A stretch of DNA of 42,018 bases. Origin: Candidatus Uhrbacteria bacterium. Its GTDB lineage: Bacteria > Patescibacteriota > Patescibacteriia > UBA9934 > GWF2-40-263. Positions 35,391 to 42,018 of the stretch are shown in pieces. The notes under the pieces are model-generated. The model searched no databases. It was not told the origin of the DNA and worked only from the letters and a program-made list of their open reading frames with translations. Within the stretch, counting starts at the first letter, position 1. The number at the start of each line of letters is the position of its first letter. The stretch covers positions 1 to 42,018 of the forward strand of contig JACQXU010000048.1 in NCBI GenBank assembly GCA_016208545.1. The letters run 5' to 3'. The position numbers were made by a program, and so were the translations under genes.

Positions 35391-35427
35391 GAAAAACAAA
35401 AGAAAAACCTGTGCGTTTGTGCACAGG
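35391..35427 (-). terminator. Rho-independent terminator after the M23 lipoprotein gene
   Basis: On the minus strand CCTGTGC and GCACAGG pair around ACAAAC and are followed by TTTTTCTTTTGTTTTT. It ends the M23 gene 13 bp after its stop, so trbL must have its own promoter, in the 20 bp before its start or within the hairpin region. Confidence 0.88.
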
Positions 35428-35439
35428 CAAGAGTAGTAA

Positions 35440-37368
35440 CTACGGGTTGCACTCGTTTGCAGTCCCGATTTTGAGCAAGGCAGAGCAACCAGATGCCGGG
35501 CCTCCAGGAGCGGACCACGTTGTTAGATCGAACGTTGTGTAGATAACTCCTTTGTAGATGATCTCGATGCTCGCGTCTGGGTCGAGGCTCGCAGTGATGC
35601 CGTTCCCGGCACAGAGCCAGGAAGTGGCAGGGTTGCCTTCACTCACATTGAGCCGGAAACCGCAAATTCCATCCGGAACCTGCTCGAACGAAAGAGATAC
35701 GTCGTTGTCAGAATCGAATTCTGACTTGTCCCACCAACCGCCAAGATCTGACTTTTGGTAATACGCCTGAACGTTAAGTGTCCGAGGCGCAGAGTACGGA
35801 TAGGTCACGATGAAAGAAACGGAGTCAAGCGCAGGCTGAAGCCTGCGGCTACCATCTTCTTCAGCCTCTTCAGCTTCTCCAGCTTCTTCCTTGAATCCAG
35901 CCATTTCGATCTCACCAGTGTCGTCTTGGTCAATGTACGGTTCATCCTTGGCCACAAGCATGGAATGGCCGCAGGTTGTCACGACTTCGCTTGAAATGCA
36001 GTATATGCCGCTCGCGCAATCGCCAACGACCTTTTGCACAGCAAGCACGACACCGCTGTCAACTTCGATGATCGGTCGCTCACCGAAACCGAGCAGAGTA
36101 AACGTGTGCCAGTCCTTGATCGGCATGGCGACATTTTGTTCAGCAACATACACGTCGCTCTTTGTATACTCTTTGATCAGAGTGCCATTTCGAAACTGCG
36201 CCAGACCGTCTTTCTCAGGCCAGTTCGAAAGATATGAATTCGACCAGTCAACGATTGGCGGAGGATCCCACGTGTAATACGAAAGTCCCCAGGAAGAAAG
36301 GACCGATTCCCAGCCGATCTCGTCTACTTTGATTCTGTACCGATTCCACTGGTTGGCGAGTCCATTCAACAGCCAAATCTGACCGAGCGGATCTCGAACA
36401 GCCTTGACAAATCCGGCATCGGAAATGTCAACGCCTTTCTTGTAACACGCCAGCTCTTCGTCAGAGATGATCACGAGATCCGAGAAGTCGTAGCCGAGGC
36501 TCCAGAACACGTTTTCGTTCGTGATCCATCGAACCTCGCCGTTTGAGATCAGATAGACTTTCGAATCATGCGCGGTCTTCACGAGAGTGCCGTCCGGATG
36601 CGAAAGCGCAACCGGAAGCGCGGACGTGTAATACTTGCCAACAGGCTCATCATCACCCTTTTTGCCGGTTCCAAGTCCACACACGAACTGTTCGCTTTCG
36701 AGCGTCTTTTCTTCACCGGAAGAATCGGAAACGACGTATGTCGCAGGAACCGACTCGCCGTTTTCTGCCGGAAGAGTCGCGTCGCCTTTGTGAAGGCCGA
36801 CGTGAACGTGGTCGCCGGTGCATTTTCCAGTACAACCTTCGATTCCAATCAGCTGTCCGACCGCAACCTCGCACCCGTCGCAGACGATAATCTCGTCCAA
36901 GTGCGCGATCACGACGTAATAGCCGTTTCCGAGGTCAATACAGACGTGATTTCCGAATCCACTTCCGGTTGCCGCGAAAGTGTGGACGTACGCGTATCCG
37001 GAAACTGACGCATACAGCTCCCAACGTTCGACGTTTGAAGTGTCGAAGTCGAGATCGTTCGCAGTGCTCTTGAGGTAGTGGGTGTACTCGCCGCCAGCGC
37101 CCTGCGTGCACAGAATCGTCATGCCGTTCGGCAGAGGAATCTGCAACACGATTACACCTCCTCCGCCCTTGTTGCTGTTGTCTCCCTTGTTGCTGTTGTG
37201 GTTGAAAGGTTCGACCGACTGCTCACTCGTCTTCCCTGGCAAGTCGTCCTCATCAAGATCATGAGAGGACCCGCCACTTTGAGTATTCCTCGGAACCCGA
37301 ACGCACGCGAAGATGGAACACGCGACCAGAATTTGCAGCAACTTACTGCTAGAGAACTTGGTGAACAT
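35440..37368 (-). CDS. Surface lipoprotein with M23 peptidase domain and repeat domain
   Basis: 642 aa. Signal peptide with a lipobox (LVAC or IFAC). An M23/LytM endopeptidase domain follows: NHVCID (zinc His and Asp), VIAHLDE, and DHVHVGLHKG, the H-x-H of the site; the expected zinc ligands are all present. It cuts peptidoglycan crosslinks or a similar peptide. Residues about 260-470 carry two copies of a domain beginning HPDGTLVK and RNGTLIKE, known from surface proteins of these bacteria. A REP-derived GSRRLQPA is in frame at about 506-513. Shine-Dalgarno AGAGGTG precedes ATG. Composition is richer in G and C than its neighbours. Confidence 0.85.
   Translation of the reverse strand: MFTKFSSSKLLQILVACSIFACVRVPRNTQSGGSSHDLDEDDLPGKTSEQSVEPFNHNSNKGDNSNKGGGGVIVLQIPLPNGMTILCTQGAGGEYTHYLKSTANDLDFDTSNVERWELYASVSGYAYVHTFAATGSGFGNHVCIDLGNGYYVVIAHLDEIIVCDGCEVAVGQLIGIEGCTGKCTGDHVHVGLHKGDATLPAENGESVPATYVVSDSSGEEKTLESEQFVCGLGTGKKGDDEPVGKYYTSALPVALSHPDGTLVKTAHDSKVYLISNGEVRWITNENVFWSLGYDFSDLVIISDEELACYKKGVDISDAGFVKAVRDPLGQIWLLNGLANQWNRYRIKVDEIGWESVLSSWGLSYYTWDPPPIVDWSNSYLSNWPEKDGLAQFRNGTLIKEYTKSDVYVAEQNVAMPIKDWHTFTLLGFGERPIIEVDSGVVLAVQKVVGDCASGIYCISSEVVTTCGHSMLVAKDEPYIDQDDTGEIEMAGFKEEAGEAEEAEEDGSRRLQPALDSVSFIVTYPYSAPRTLNVQAYYQKSDLGGWWDKSEFDSDNDVSLSFEQVPDGICGFRLNVSEGNPATSWLCAGNGITASLDPDASIEIIYKGVIYTTFDLTTWSAPGGPASGCSALLKIGTANECNP
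35829..35852. repeat. REP-like palindrome inside the M23 gene
   Basis: GCGCAGGCTGAAGCCTGCGGC in frame, encoding GSRRLQPAL. Identical core to the copy in virB4. Confidence 0.9.
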
Positions 37369-37601
37369 GATTCACCTCTTTCTAGAGACGTCAACCGCCT
37401 CGTTCGGCGCGCGAGGCCTTCGCGCACCTGCTCGAGTGGGTTGACATTCTTGCGGCGCCTCCCGTCACCGCACTGTCAATTTTCACTGTTGATGTCCAAG
37501 GCTAATTTTTTGCCAAATCGTGATTCCGCGATGTCGATTCGAGAGACGTCAGTTTCACTGTTTCCGTCTCGTTCGTCGAACAGAGCAGAAAATCTCGATA
37601 T
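37369..37601. other. Intergenic region upstream of the M23 gene
   Basis: No gene is supported. A TTGACA on the minus strand (37479-37474) matches a -35 box, but no good -10 lies at normal spacing. A Shine-Dalgarno AGAGGTG lies directly before the M23 ATG. The rest is unstructured. Confidence 0.4.
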
Positions 37602-37782
37602 ATAGACATCACATTCCAAAATCGTACTCAATAACCCATTAAAATTATGACTGGCTTGTTTTTCACTCAGAAAAATCCTCAATGTATCTACAGATACATT
37701 TGCGGTTTTTCTGAGTTGCAAAACCGCGCCATTCATCAATTTTTCTTGGGTTCTAAGTATGATTTTGGAATGTGATGTCTAT
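37602..37782. mobile_element. 181-bp foldback element (MITE-like), complete copy
   Basis: The termini ATAGACATCACATTCCAAAATC and, reversed, GATTTTGGAATGTGATGTCTAT match over about 22 bp and further with gaps to GGGTT. The centre is a hairpin (37666-37715) whose arms CTCAGAAAAA and TTTTTCTGAG enclose ATGTATCT/AGATACAT. A partial copy is at 1-66. GATAT occurs at both edges but is offset by one base on the right, so a target duplication is not proven. It encodes nothing credible. Confidence 0.75.
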
Positions 37783-37875
37783 TGATATTAAAACATCAAC
37801 TTTGATGGCTGTCAATGATTTTTAGCTAAAATAAGCAAAAATTTCTGTAATGTCAAACAAACATAACAAAATAAA

Positions 37876-37923
37876 ACAAACAAAAAAACGCGAAGATTAC
37901 AACAAATTTAACGTTCGCGTTTT
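37876..37923 (-). terminator. Rho-independent terminator after serS
   Basis: On the minus strand AAAACGCGAA pairs with TTCGCGTTTT, followed by further T. It is symmetric enough to act on both strands. Confidence 0.8.
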
Positions 37924-37947
37924 AATAACATCTTACTGTGAATAACA

Positions 37948-39204
37948 TTATCCAATTTTTTCCTTTCCAATCCACTGACGCAAAACTTTTGGAACAACAA
38001 TACTTCCATCTTCCTCTTGATAATTCTCTAAAATCGCGATCAATGTGCGCCCGATCGCAAAAGCGGTTCCATTCAAAGCATGCGCAAACTCGTTTTTTCC
38101 TTTTCGACGAACACGAATGTTGAGCCTTCGTGTCTGAAAGTCGGTTGTGTTTGAGGTTGAGTGTGTTTCGCGATACATATTTTGCGACGGCATCCATGTT
38201 TCAATGTCGTATGTTCTCGCGGACGGTGTGCCTGTATCACCAGAACATAATTTCATAACTCGGTGCGGAAGCTCGAGGCCTTGCATGAGTTTTTCTTCCA
38301 TCGCCAACAACTTTTCATGTTCTTCATCAGAATTTTCTGGAACTGTGAAGCTAAACATTTCAACTTTATCAAATTGATGTACGCGCAAAATACCGCGAGT
38401 GTCTTTTCCATAACTTCCGGCTTCGCGACGATAACACGGTGAAAAACCAGCATATCGCAAAGGCAACTGGCTTTCATCCAAAACTTCATTCATATGCATT
38501 GGACCAAGCGCTTGTTCTGAAGTTCCAATCAAAACCATTGGATCATTTTTTAGATGATAAATCTCCTCTTCTCCGCCGTGTTGAAGATATCCCATCGCGG
38601 CCATCGCTTCAATCGAAATCAAATGCGGAGGAATTACAGGAATAAAATTTTCTTTCAACAATTCTGAAAGCGCATATTGAATCAAAGCAAACTCGAGCAA
38701 AACTCCATCGCCTTTGAGATATGTAAATCGCGCGCCTGAAACTTTTGCCGCTCGCTCAACATCAATGATTCCTAAATGTTCTCCAAGTCCAAGATGATCT
38801 TTTGGTGTAAAAGAAAATTTTGTCGGCTCAAGAAATGTGCGAACTTGTTCATTTTGCGATCCATCAGTTCCGGTTGGAACGTCATCACGCAAAATGTTTG
38901 GATATTTAAAAAGTTCTGCGTTAAGCAATGTTTCAGCTTGTGTAAGTTTTTCTTCCCATTCTTTTATTTGTTCTTTGAGAAGTTTGCCCTGCTCGATTAT
39001 TGCCGGACGATCTTCTGCTGATGCTGTTGAAACGTATTTGGAAAGCTCGTTCGCTTTTGTTCGAAGTTCTTGAACCTGTTCCAAACTCTCGGCTCTGTCT
39101 TTTGCGTGTTTTGTCGCAAACGAAACGTCAATGTCGCGACCGCGACGACGATTATTTTCAGCCACTTTATCTGGCTGTTCCAAAAGATATTTGATATCGA
39201 CCAT
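37948..39204 (-). CDS. serS: Seryl-tRNA synthetase (SerS)
   Basis: Class II synthetase that charges the tRNA-Ser genes (two lie at 25706 and 25871). 418 aa. N-terminal coiled-coil arm (about 25-105) that binds the long variable arm of tRNA-Ser, then the catalytic domain: GTSEQALGPMHMNEVL, CYRREAGSYGKDTRGILRVHQF (motif 2 with R-x-E), and the motif 3 region HALNGTAFAIGRTLIAILEN. Start VDIKYLLEQPDKV is normal. Terminator downstream. Composition like the main housekeeping genes. Confidence 0.97.
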   Translation of the reverse strand: MVDIKYLLEQPDKVAENNRRRGRDIDVSFATKHAKDRAESLEQVQELRTKANELSKYVSTASAEDRPAIIEQGKLLKEQIKEWEEKLTQAETLLNAELFKYPNILRDDVPTGTDGSQNEQVRTFLEPTKFSFTPKDHLGLGEHLGIIDVERAAKVSGARFTYLKGDGVLLEFALIQYALSELLKENFIPVIPPHLISIEAMAAMGYLQHGGEEEIYHLKNDPMVLIGTSEQALGPMHMNEVLDESQLPLRYAGFSPCYRREAGSYGKDTRGILRVHQFDKVEMFSFTVPENSDEEHEKLLAMEEKLMQGLELPHRVMKLCSGDTGTPSARTYDIETWMPSQNMYRETHSTSNTTDFQTRRLNIRVRRKGKNEFAHALNGTAFAIGRTLIAILENYQEEDGSIVVPKVLRQWIGKEKIG

Positions 39205-39246
39205 ACCTCGTTATAATGCACGAAATTGAAAAAAATGTGAAGACCT

Positions 39247-39276
39247 AAAACAAAAAAGACGAGGGAAAACCTCGTC
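39247..39276 (-). terminator. Rho-independent terminator after the kinase gene
   Basis: On the minus strand GACGAGG pairs with CCTCGTC around TTTTC and is followed by TTTTTTGTTTT. It lies 9 bp after the kinase stop. Confidence 0.9.
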
Positions 39277-39285
39277 AGAAACGGA

Positions 39286-40860
39286 TCATTTCACTTTGCA
39301 GAGTTCGAAACTGCTGTTGCAGTTCACACGTGGTGATTCGCCAGAACGAACAACGAGGCTCGGGCCAGCCTGCTCTGTCTCACTTGAACCGAACTTTGCA
39401 ACGACTTTGTACGTTCCTGCCGGAACATTACATGGAAGTCTGTGGCGTCCGGAAGATCCGACAAGCCATGCTTTTACAGCATCGCCCTCGGGAGCAGAAA
39501 AACCAACGTGCACAGTTTCAACCACTTCGACCTTAGGCTCTTCAACCTTTGGTGGCGGTTCGACTTGTTTTGGTTTTTCGGTCTTTTTGAGTCTTGGAGT
39601 CGTAGAACCTTGAAGTCTTGGGGTGGCGGAAAGTTCAATTTCGAATCTCGAACGTCGAGCCTCTTCCTGCTCCAACGCTCGTTGATCGAACGTCGGTTTA
39701 GGAAACTCCGGAGTTGAAAGAACCGGCAACCCCATGTCGTCCCCCTCTTCGAGAGCCTGAGGGCTCCTCAGAGCCTCGAACGGCTTGGGAAGGGGGACGT
39801 TCACTGATTCGCTCAAGAAATACACGACTACGCCAGCTATCGCCAAGAACAGAGTTGCAACAACTGCTGTGAACTTCGCGATTGCTCCACGTCGAGCTTT
39901 TCGCACAAGCCGCAAATGCTCTTCATCGTCGAATCCATCGAATTCGTCGGTTTGCGCAAAGCCAATGTTCGGCGGCAAAATCCTCAATGGATCCCCTTCT
40001 CCGCCAAACAAGAGCGTCTGCGAAGACTTCGGAAGTTCAGAAAGAGCCGACTGAAGAGCTTCACGCAACTCTCGAACAGAACCATATCGCGTTTCAGGCC
40101 TGAGCATCGTCGCTTTTGTGATGATCTCCCGCAAAGATGCCGGAATTCCGACCATTAGCTCTGGTCTATCTTCGATCGCAGGCGCGAAAAAGAATCCAGC
40201 TGGCGGTTCCTGTCCGCGCATGATTGCCCAAAGCGTCACGCCAAGCGCGTGAACGTCGGCACGTTCATCAACAGTGGCCGCGCGATCAATCTGCTCCGGA
40301 GCCATGTAGCCGAGACTCCCCATTCCAACACCATCTCTGGTGTGATGAGTCCTGGCATCGTCCATTCGCGCGATTCCGAAATCTGTAACTTTCGGAAATC
40401 CATCTTTAGTTAGAAGGATATTCTCGGGCTTTACGTCGCGATGAATCACCTTTTTCGCGTGCGTTGCTTCAATGCCAGCGCACACAAGGATCATCATGTT
40501 GACAGCGACGTCCGGCGCAAGCGCGCCGTTCTTTACAACGTAATTCCAGAGATTCCCTCCGTCAACCCACTCAAGAACGATGTACGACAACCCATCAATC
40601 TCATCAAGGTCGTAAACCTCGACAATTGACGGATGTCTGATCCTGCGAAGGATGCGCGCTTCCTTTTTGAACCTAGAAATCACTTGATCGCTTGCCAGTT
40701 GGTCAGGATTGATGATCTTGATAGCAACCGGCAAATCGAACTGCGTATCTATCGCGAAGAAAACCGTTCCCATTCCGCCTTGGCCAACTTGTCTTTCGAT
40801 TCTGAAACGGCCACTGCGATGCGTCGCGAAAGCCTCTTTGATCGTTTCCAAATCAATCAT
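39286..40860 (-). CDS. PknB-type serine/threonine protein kinase with exported tail
   Basis: 524 aa. N-terminal kinase domain (about 18-280): Gly loop GQGGMGTVF, K48 in VAIKII, E67, HRD at 140-142 with HRDVKPENILL, DFG at 160-162, APEQ at 187-190. All catalytic residues are present, so it should be active. One membrane helix at 330-350. The exported part is low in complexity (Pro, Lys, Glu), with a repeat-derived TPRLQGSTTPRLKK (about 411-424), and ends in a small domain of PEGA/carboxypeptidase-regulatory type with two cysteines. ATG overlaps the upstream stop by ATGA. Shine-Dalgarno GAGGAGG. Confidence 0.93.
   Translation of the reverse strand: MIDLETIKEAFATHRSGRFRIERQVGQGGMGTVFFAIDTQFDLPVAIKIINPDQLASDQVISRFKKEARILRRIRHPSIVEVYDLDEIDGLSYIVLEWVDGGNLWNYVVKNGALAPDVAVNMMILVCAGIEATHAKKVIHRDVKPENILLTKDGFPKVTDFGIARMDDARTHHTRDGVGMGSLGYMAPEQIDRAATVDERADVHALGVTLWAIMRGQEPPAGFFFAPAIEDRPELMVGIPASLREIITKATMLRPETRYGSVRELREALQSALSELPKSSQTLLFGGEGDPLRILPPNIGFAQTDEFDGFDDEEHLRLVRKARRGAIAKFTAVVATLFLAIAGVVVYFLSESVNVPLPKPFEALRSPQALEEGDDMGLPVLSTPEFPKPTFDQRALEQEEARRSRFEIELSATPRLQGSTTPRLKKTEKPKQVEPPPKVEEPKVEVVETVHVGFSAPEGDAVKAWLVGSSGRHRLPCNVPAGTYKVVAKFGSSETEQAGPSLVVRSGESPRVNCNSSFELCKVK
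39590..39625. repeat. GAGTC-type repeat inside the kinase gene
   Basis: GAGTCTTGGAGTCGTAGAA and TTGAAGTCTTGGGG in frame, encoding TPRLQGSTTPRL; the STTPRL part also appears in PheT (about 454-459). Confidence 0.8.
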
Positions 40861-41735
40861 GGATCCTCCTCGTCTCCAAAACCGATTTGAAATCCGACGC
40901 CGATTCCAGTGAGTACAACTGCGAGCCCGGCAGTCCCAACCGCTGTCCAGCCAAAAGCGTTCGCGCGATCGCGATAGCCCGGCAGATCAGAATCCGGAGT
41001 TGACTGTGCGTTGAAGAACGACTTTTCGCGGAGCGCAAGAGCGTAAAACGTTCCAGCGACCAGTGTTGAAACCCCTGCCACGATATACCATGGAGCCGGC
41101 TTTTTCCAAGTCGGCGTTGTATCAAGCCCCAAGTCTTTGGCTGTAACGCCGTAAACATTTTTACCCCAGACCGGCAATTTCTCGCCTAGCTGAATGTAGC
41201 GGGTTTCGATCCACACGTCTTTTGGGCCGTAGACTTGAATGACAAGCGGGGTTGAAGAAAGCCTTGGCGCATTTCTCACACCGCCAACGATCGCGTATCC
41301 GCCTTCTGGCGCAAACACTGATTCCGGAAGTCCGTCGTCTTCGTTTGCCGCGCGAGCATAAAGTTCGTTCAGACGATGTCCAACTGGCGCAATGCTCTCT
41401 GGCAATTCGTAACCTGGCTCAAGTCTCCGTGCCGCGTGAAACTCTGCGATCACGCGAGCGTCGTTGTGACGCGTGAAAGCGTCAAGCGCCATTAGCCGAT
41501 GAAACGCGGCCGCGTCTGATGGACTAATCGGTTCTGCAACACAAACTACGATTTGCTCTCTGGCACGTTGTGCTTGTTGAAGAAGCTCGGCCACGTTCAT
41601 GTCAGAAAACGCGTTCTCGCCTTGGATTGCCGCCTGCCGAAGTTCGGAGGCAGACACGGGACTTGGACAGATCGCTTGGGCAGACTTGGCCCAAATCAGC
41701 GCCGCCATGGCGCAAAGAAACATGACATTTCGCAT
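40857..41735 (-). CDS. Exported protein with two C-terminal helices, kinase partner, unknown
   Basis: 292 aa. Signal peptide ending AKSAQA-ICP. A helical, charged region (about 25-140, AFHRLMALDAFTRHNDA resembling tetratricopeptide-like units), then a mixed domain, and two hydrophobic helices near the C-terminus (about 212-232 and 265-285), separated by a short loop. Layout resembles proteins found next to PknB-like kinases in myxobacteria; the function is unknown. It is co-translated with the kinase: its TGA overlaps the kinase ATG, and its own strong SD GGAGG lies 5 bp before the ATG at 41735. The frame is open to 41813 but the ATG at 41735 begins the signal peptide. Confidence 0.8.
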   Translation of the reverse strand: MRNVMFLCAMAALIWAKSAQAICPSPVSASELRQAAIQGENAFSDMNVAELLQQAQRAREQIVVCVAEPISPSDAAAFHRLMALDAFTRHNDARVIAEFHAARRLEPGYELPESIAPVGHRLNELYARAANEDDGLPESVFAPEGGYAIVGGVRNAPRLSSTPLVIQVYGPKDVWIETRYIQLGEKLPVWGKNVYGVTAKDLGLDTTPTWKKPAPWYIVAGVSTLVAGTFYALALREKSFFNAQSTPDSDLPGYRDRANAFGWTAVGTAGLAVVLTGIGVGFQIGFGDEEDP

Positions 41736-41756
41736 ACCGCCTCCAATTCTCGCTTT

Positions 41757-41770
41757 GTCATTGCGAGGGC
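41757..41770. repeat. Fragment of the CATTGCGAGG repeat
   Basis: GTCATTGCGAGGGC matches the start of the repeat at 18346-18427, without its partner arm. It lies 22 bp upstream of the start of the exported protein, in its leader. Confidence 0.6.
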
Positions 41771-41801
41771 TATTCTTAGCACAATTCCATCCAAACGTCA
41801 A
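41771..41801 (-). promoter_or_regulatory. Candidate promoter of the kinase operon
   Basis: On the minus strand TTGACG (41801-41796) is a good -35 box, with a weak TAAGAA (41778-41773) 17 bp further. It drives the exported protein and the kinase. Confidence 0.35.
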
Positions 41802-41803
41802 TT

Positions 41804-42018
41804 GTTTGTACACTTACCCTTATGAGGTGACAATATGCTAGGTTAGGGGTAACAAAGGGTAACTCCTTTGAAATATACCTAAAAACCATACCCCTGCAGC
41901 TCCAAGAGATATTAGATTCCGTTGGTATAAACAGGTCGAACAATACAACAAGACTGTTCAAGAAGTTTGTGAAATTTTTGGGATCTCAAAAAAGACTTAC
42001 TATAAATGGTACAGACGC
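41804..42018 (+). mobile_element. Left part of an insertion sequence with the start of a transposase, cut by the window edge
   Basis: The last 150 bp read, in one frame from about 41871, as a helix-turn-helix protein: FRWYKQVEQYNKTVQEVCEI then FGISKKTYYKWYRR, the N-terminal part of IS3/IS481-type transposases. No ATG is seen in frame after the TGA at about 41868, so the start must be a rare codon (ATT at 41911) or be missing. TGTTTGTACACTTACCC at about 41804 could be the IS end (IS481-type elements begin with TGT); this is not proven. The gene runs off the window. Confidence 0.55.

Noticed and set aside
35372..35518. N-terminal extension of the TrbL frame to 35518
   Set aside because: It runs through the terminator and the end of the M23 gene; the ATG at 35371 begins the signal helix.
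37078..37605. 175-residue open frame on the plus strand
   Set aside because: It is antisense to the start of the M23 gene, in a GC-rich stretch where long false frames are expected.
37476..37739. 87-residue open frame on the minus strand
   Set aside because: It lies mostly inside the foldback element 37602-37782 and has no family sense.
37602..37782. CRISPR array
   Set aside because: The shared unit occurs three times in inverted orientation without regular spacing and without spacers; cas genes are absent.

Overview
The gene set and style suggest a Candidate Phyla Radiation (Patescibacteria) bacterium. This is an inference from the proteins; no marker gene here fixes the lineage. The arguments are: compact operons with 1-4 nt gaps or ATGA overlaps; several conserved membrane proteins without a clear family; a PrgI/VirB4/TrbL secretion cluster with no conjugation genes; a surface protein carrying the Asp-Gly-Thr-Leu-(I/V)-K repeat domain common in these genomes; and a standard code in which TGA ends genes. 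The window starts inside one repeat and ends inside an insertion sequence, as an assembled contig broken at repeats would.

Layout. (1) 78-11611, minus strand: a housekeeping run of HAD hydrolase (broken), tyrS, membrane-anchored unknown, rseP, pheS, pheT, small membrane protein, dnaE. (2) 11612-21228, plus strand: lemA, htpX, clpC, two membrane proteins, a DsbA-like thioredoxin, a VirB2-pilin/amidase fusion, radA. (3) 21220-26718: recG (converging on radA by a 9 bp overlap), then an accessory island with tRNA-Arg, a frameshifted transposase with a hairpin at its start codon, a 180 bp foldback element, a broken tRNA-Ser copy, two tRNA-Ser genes and an AT-rich M14-type hydrolase. (4) 26724-35371, minus strand: comF and a type IV secretion-like cluster (VirB8-like candidate, VirB4, VirB4-associated protein, PrgI/VirB3, unknown coiled-coil protein, TrbL/VirB6). 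(5) 35440-41735: M23 lipoprotein, a 181 bp foldback element, serS, and a translationally coupled pair of secreted protein and Ser/Thr kinase. These genes, except serS, are visibly richer in GC and have clearer Shine-Dalgarno sites. (6) 41804-42018: the start of a second IS.

How the genes fit together. TrbL, PrgI, VirB4 and the pilin-amidase make a reduced envelope-spanning machine with its own peptidoglycan hydrolases (amidase and M23) and a disulfide oxidoreductase. No relaxase, VirD4 or VirB11 is present, so DNA uptake (comF is adjacent) or protein/pilus export is as likely as conjugation. LemA-HtpX-ClpC-RseP looks like a membrane and protein quality-control set.

The most striking feature is the load of short repeats. 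At least four families are scattered through the window, and several copies lie in frame inside essential or structural genes (pheT, virB4, the M23 protein, the kinase), leaving recognisable peptides such as GSRRLQPA and STTPRL.
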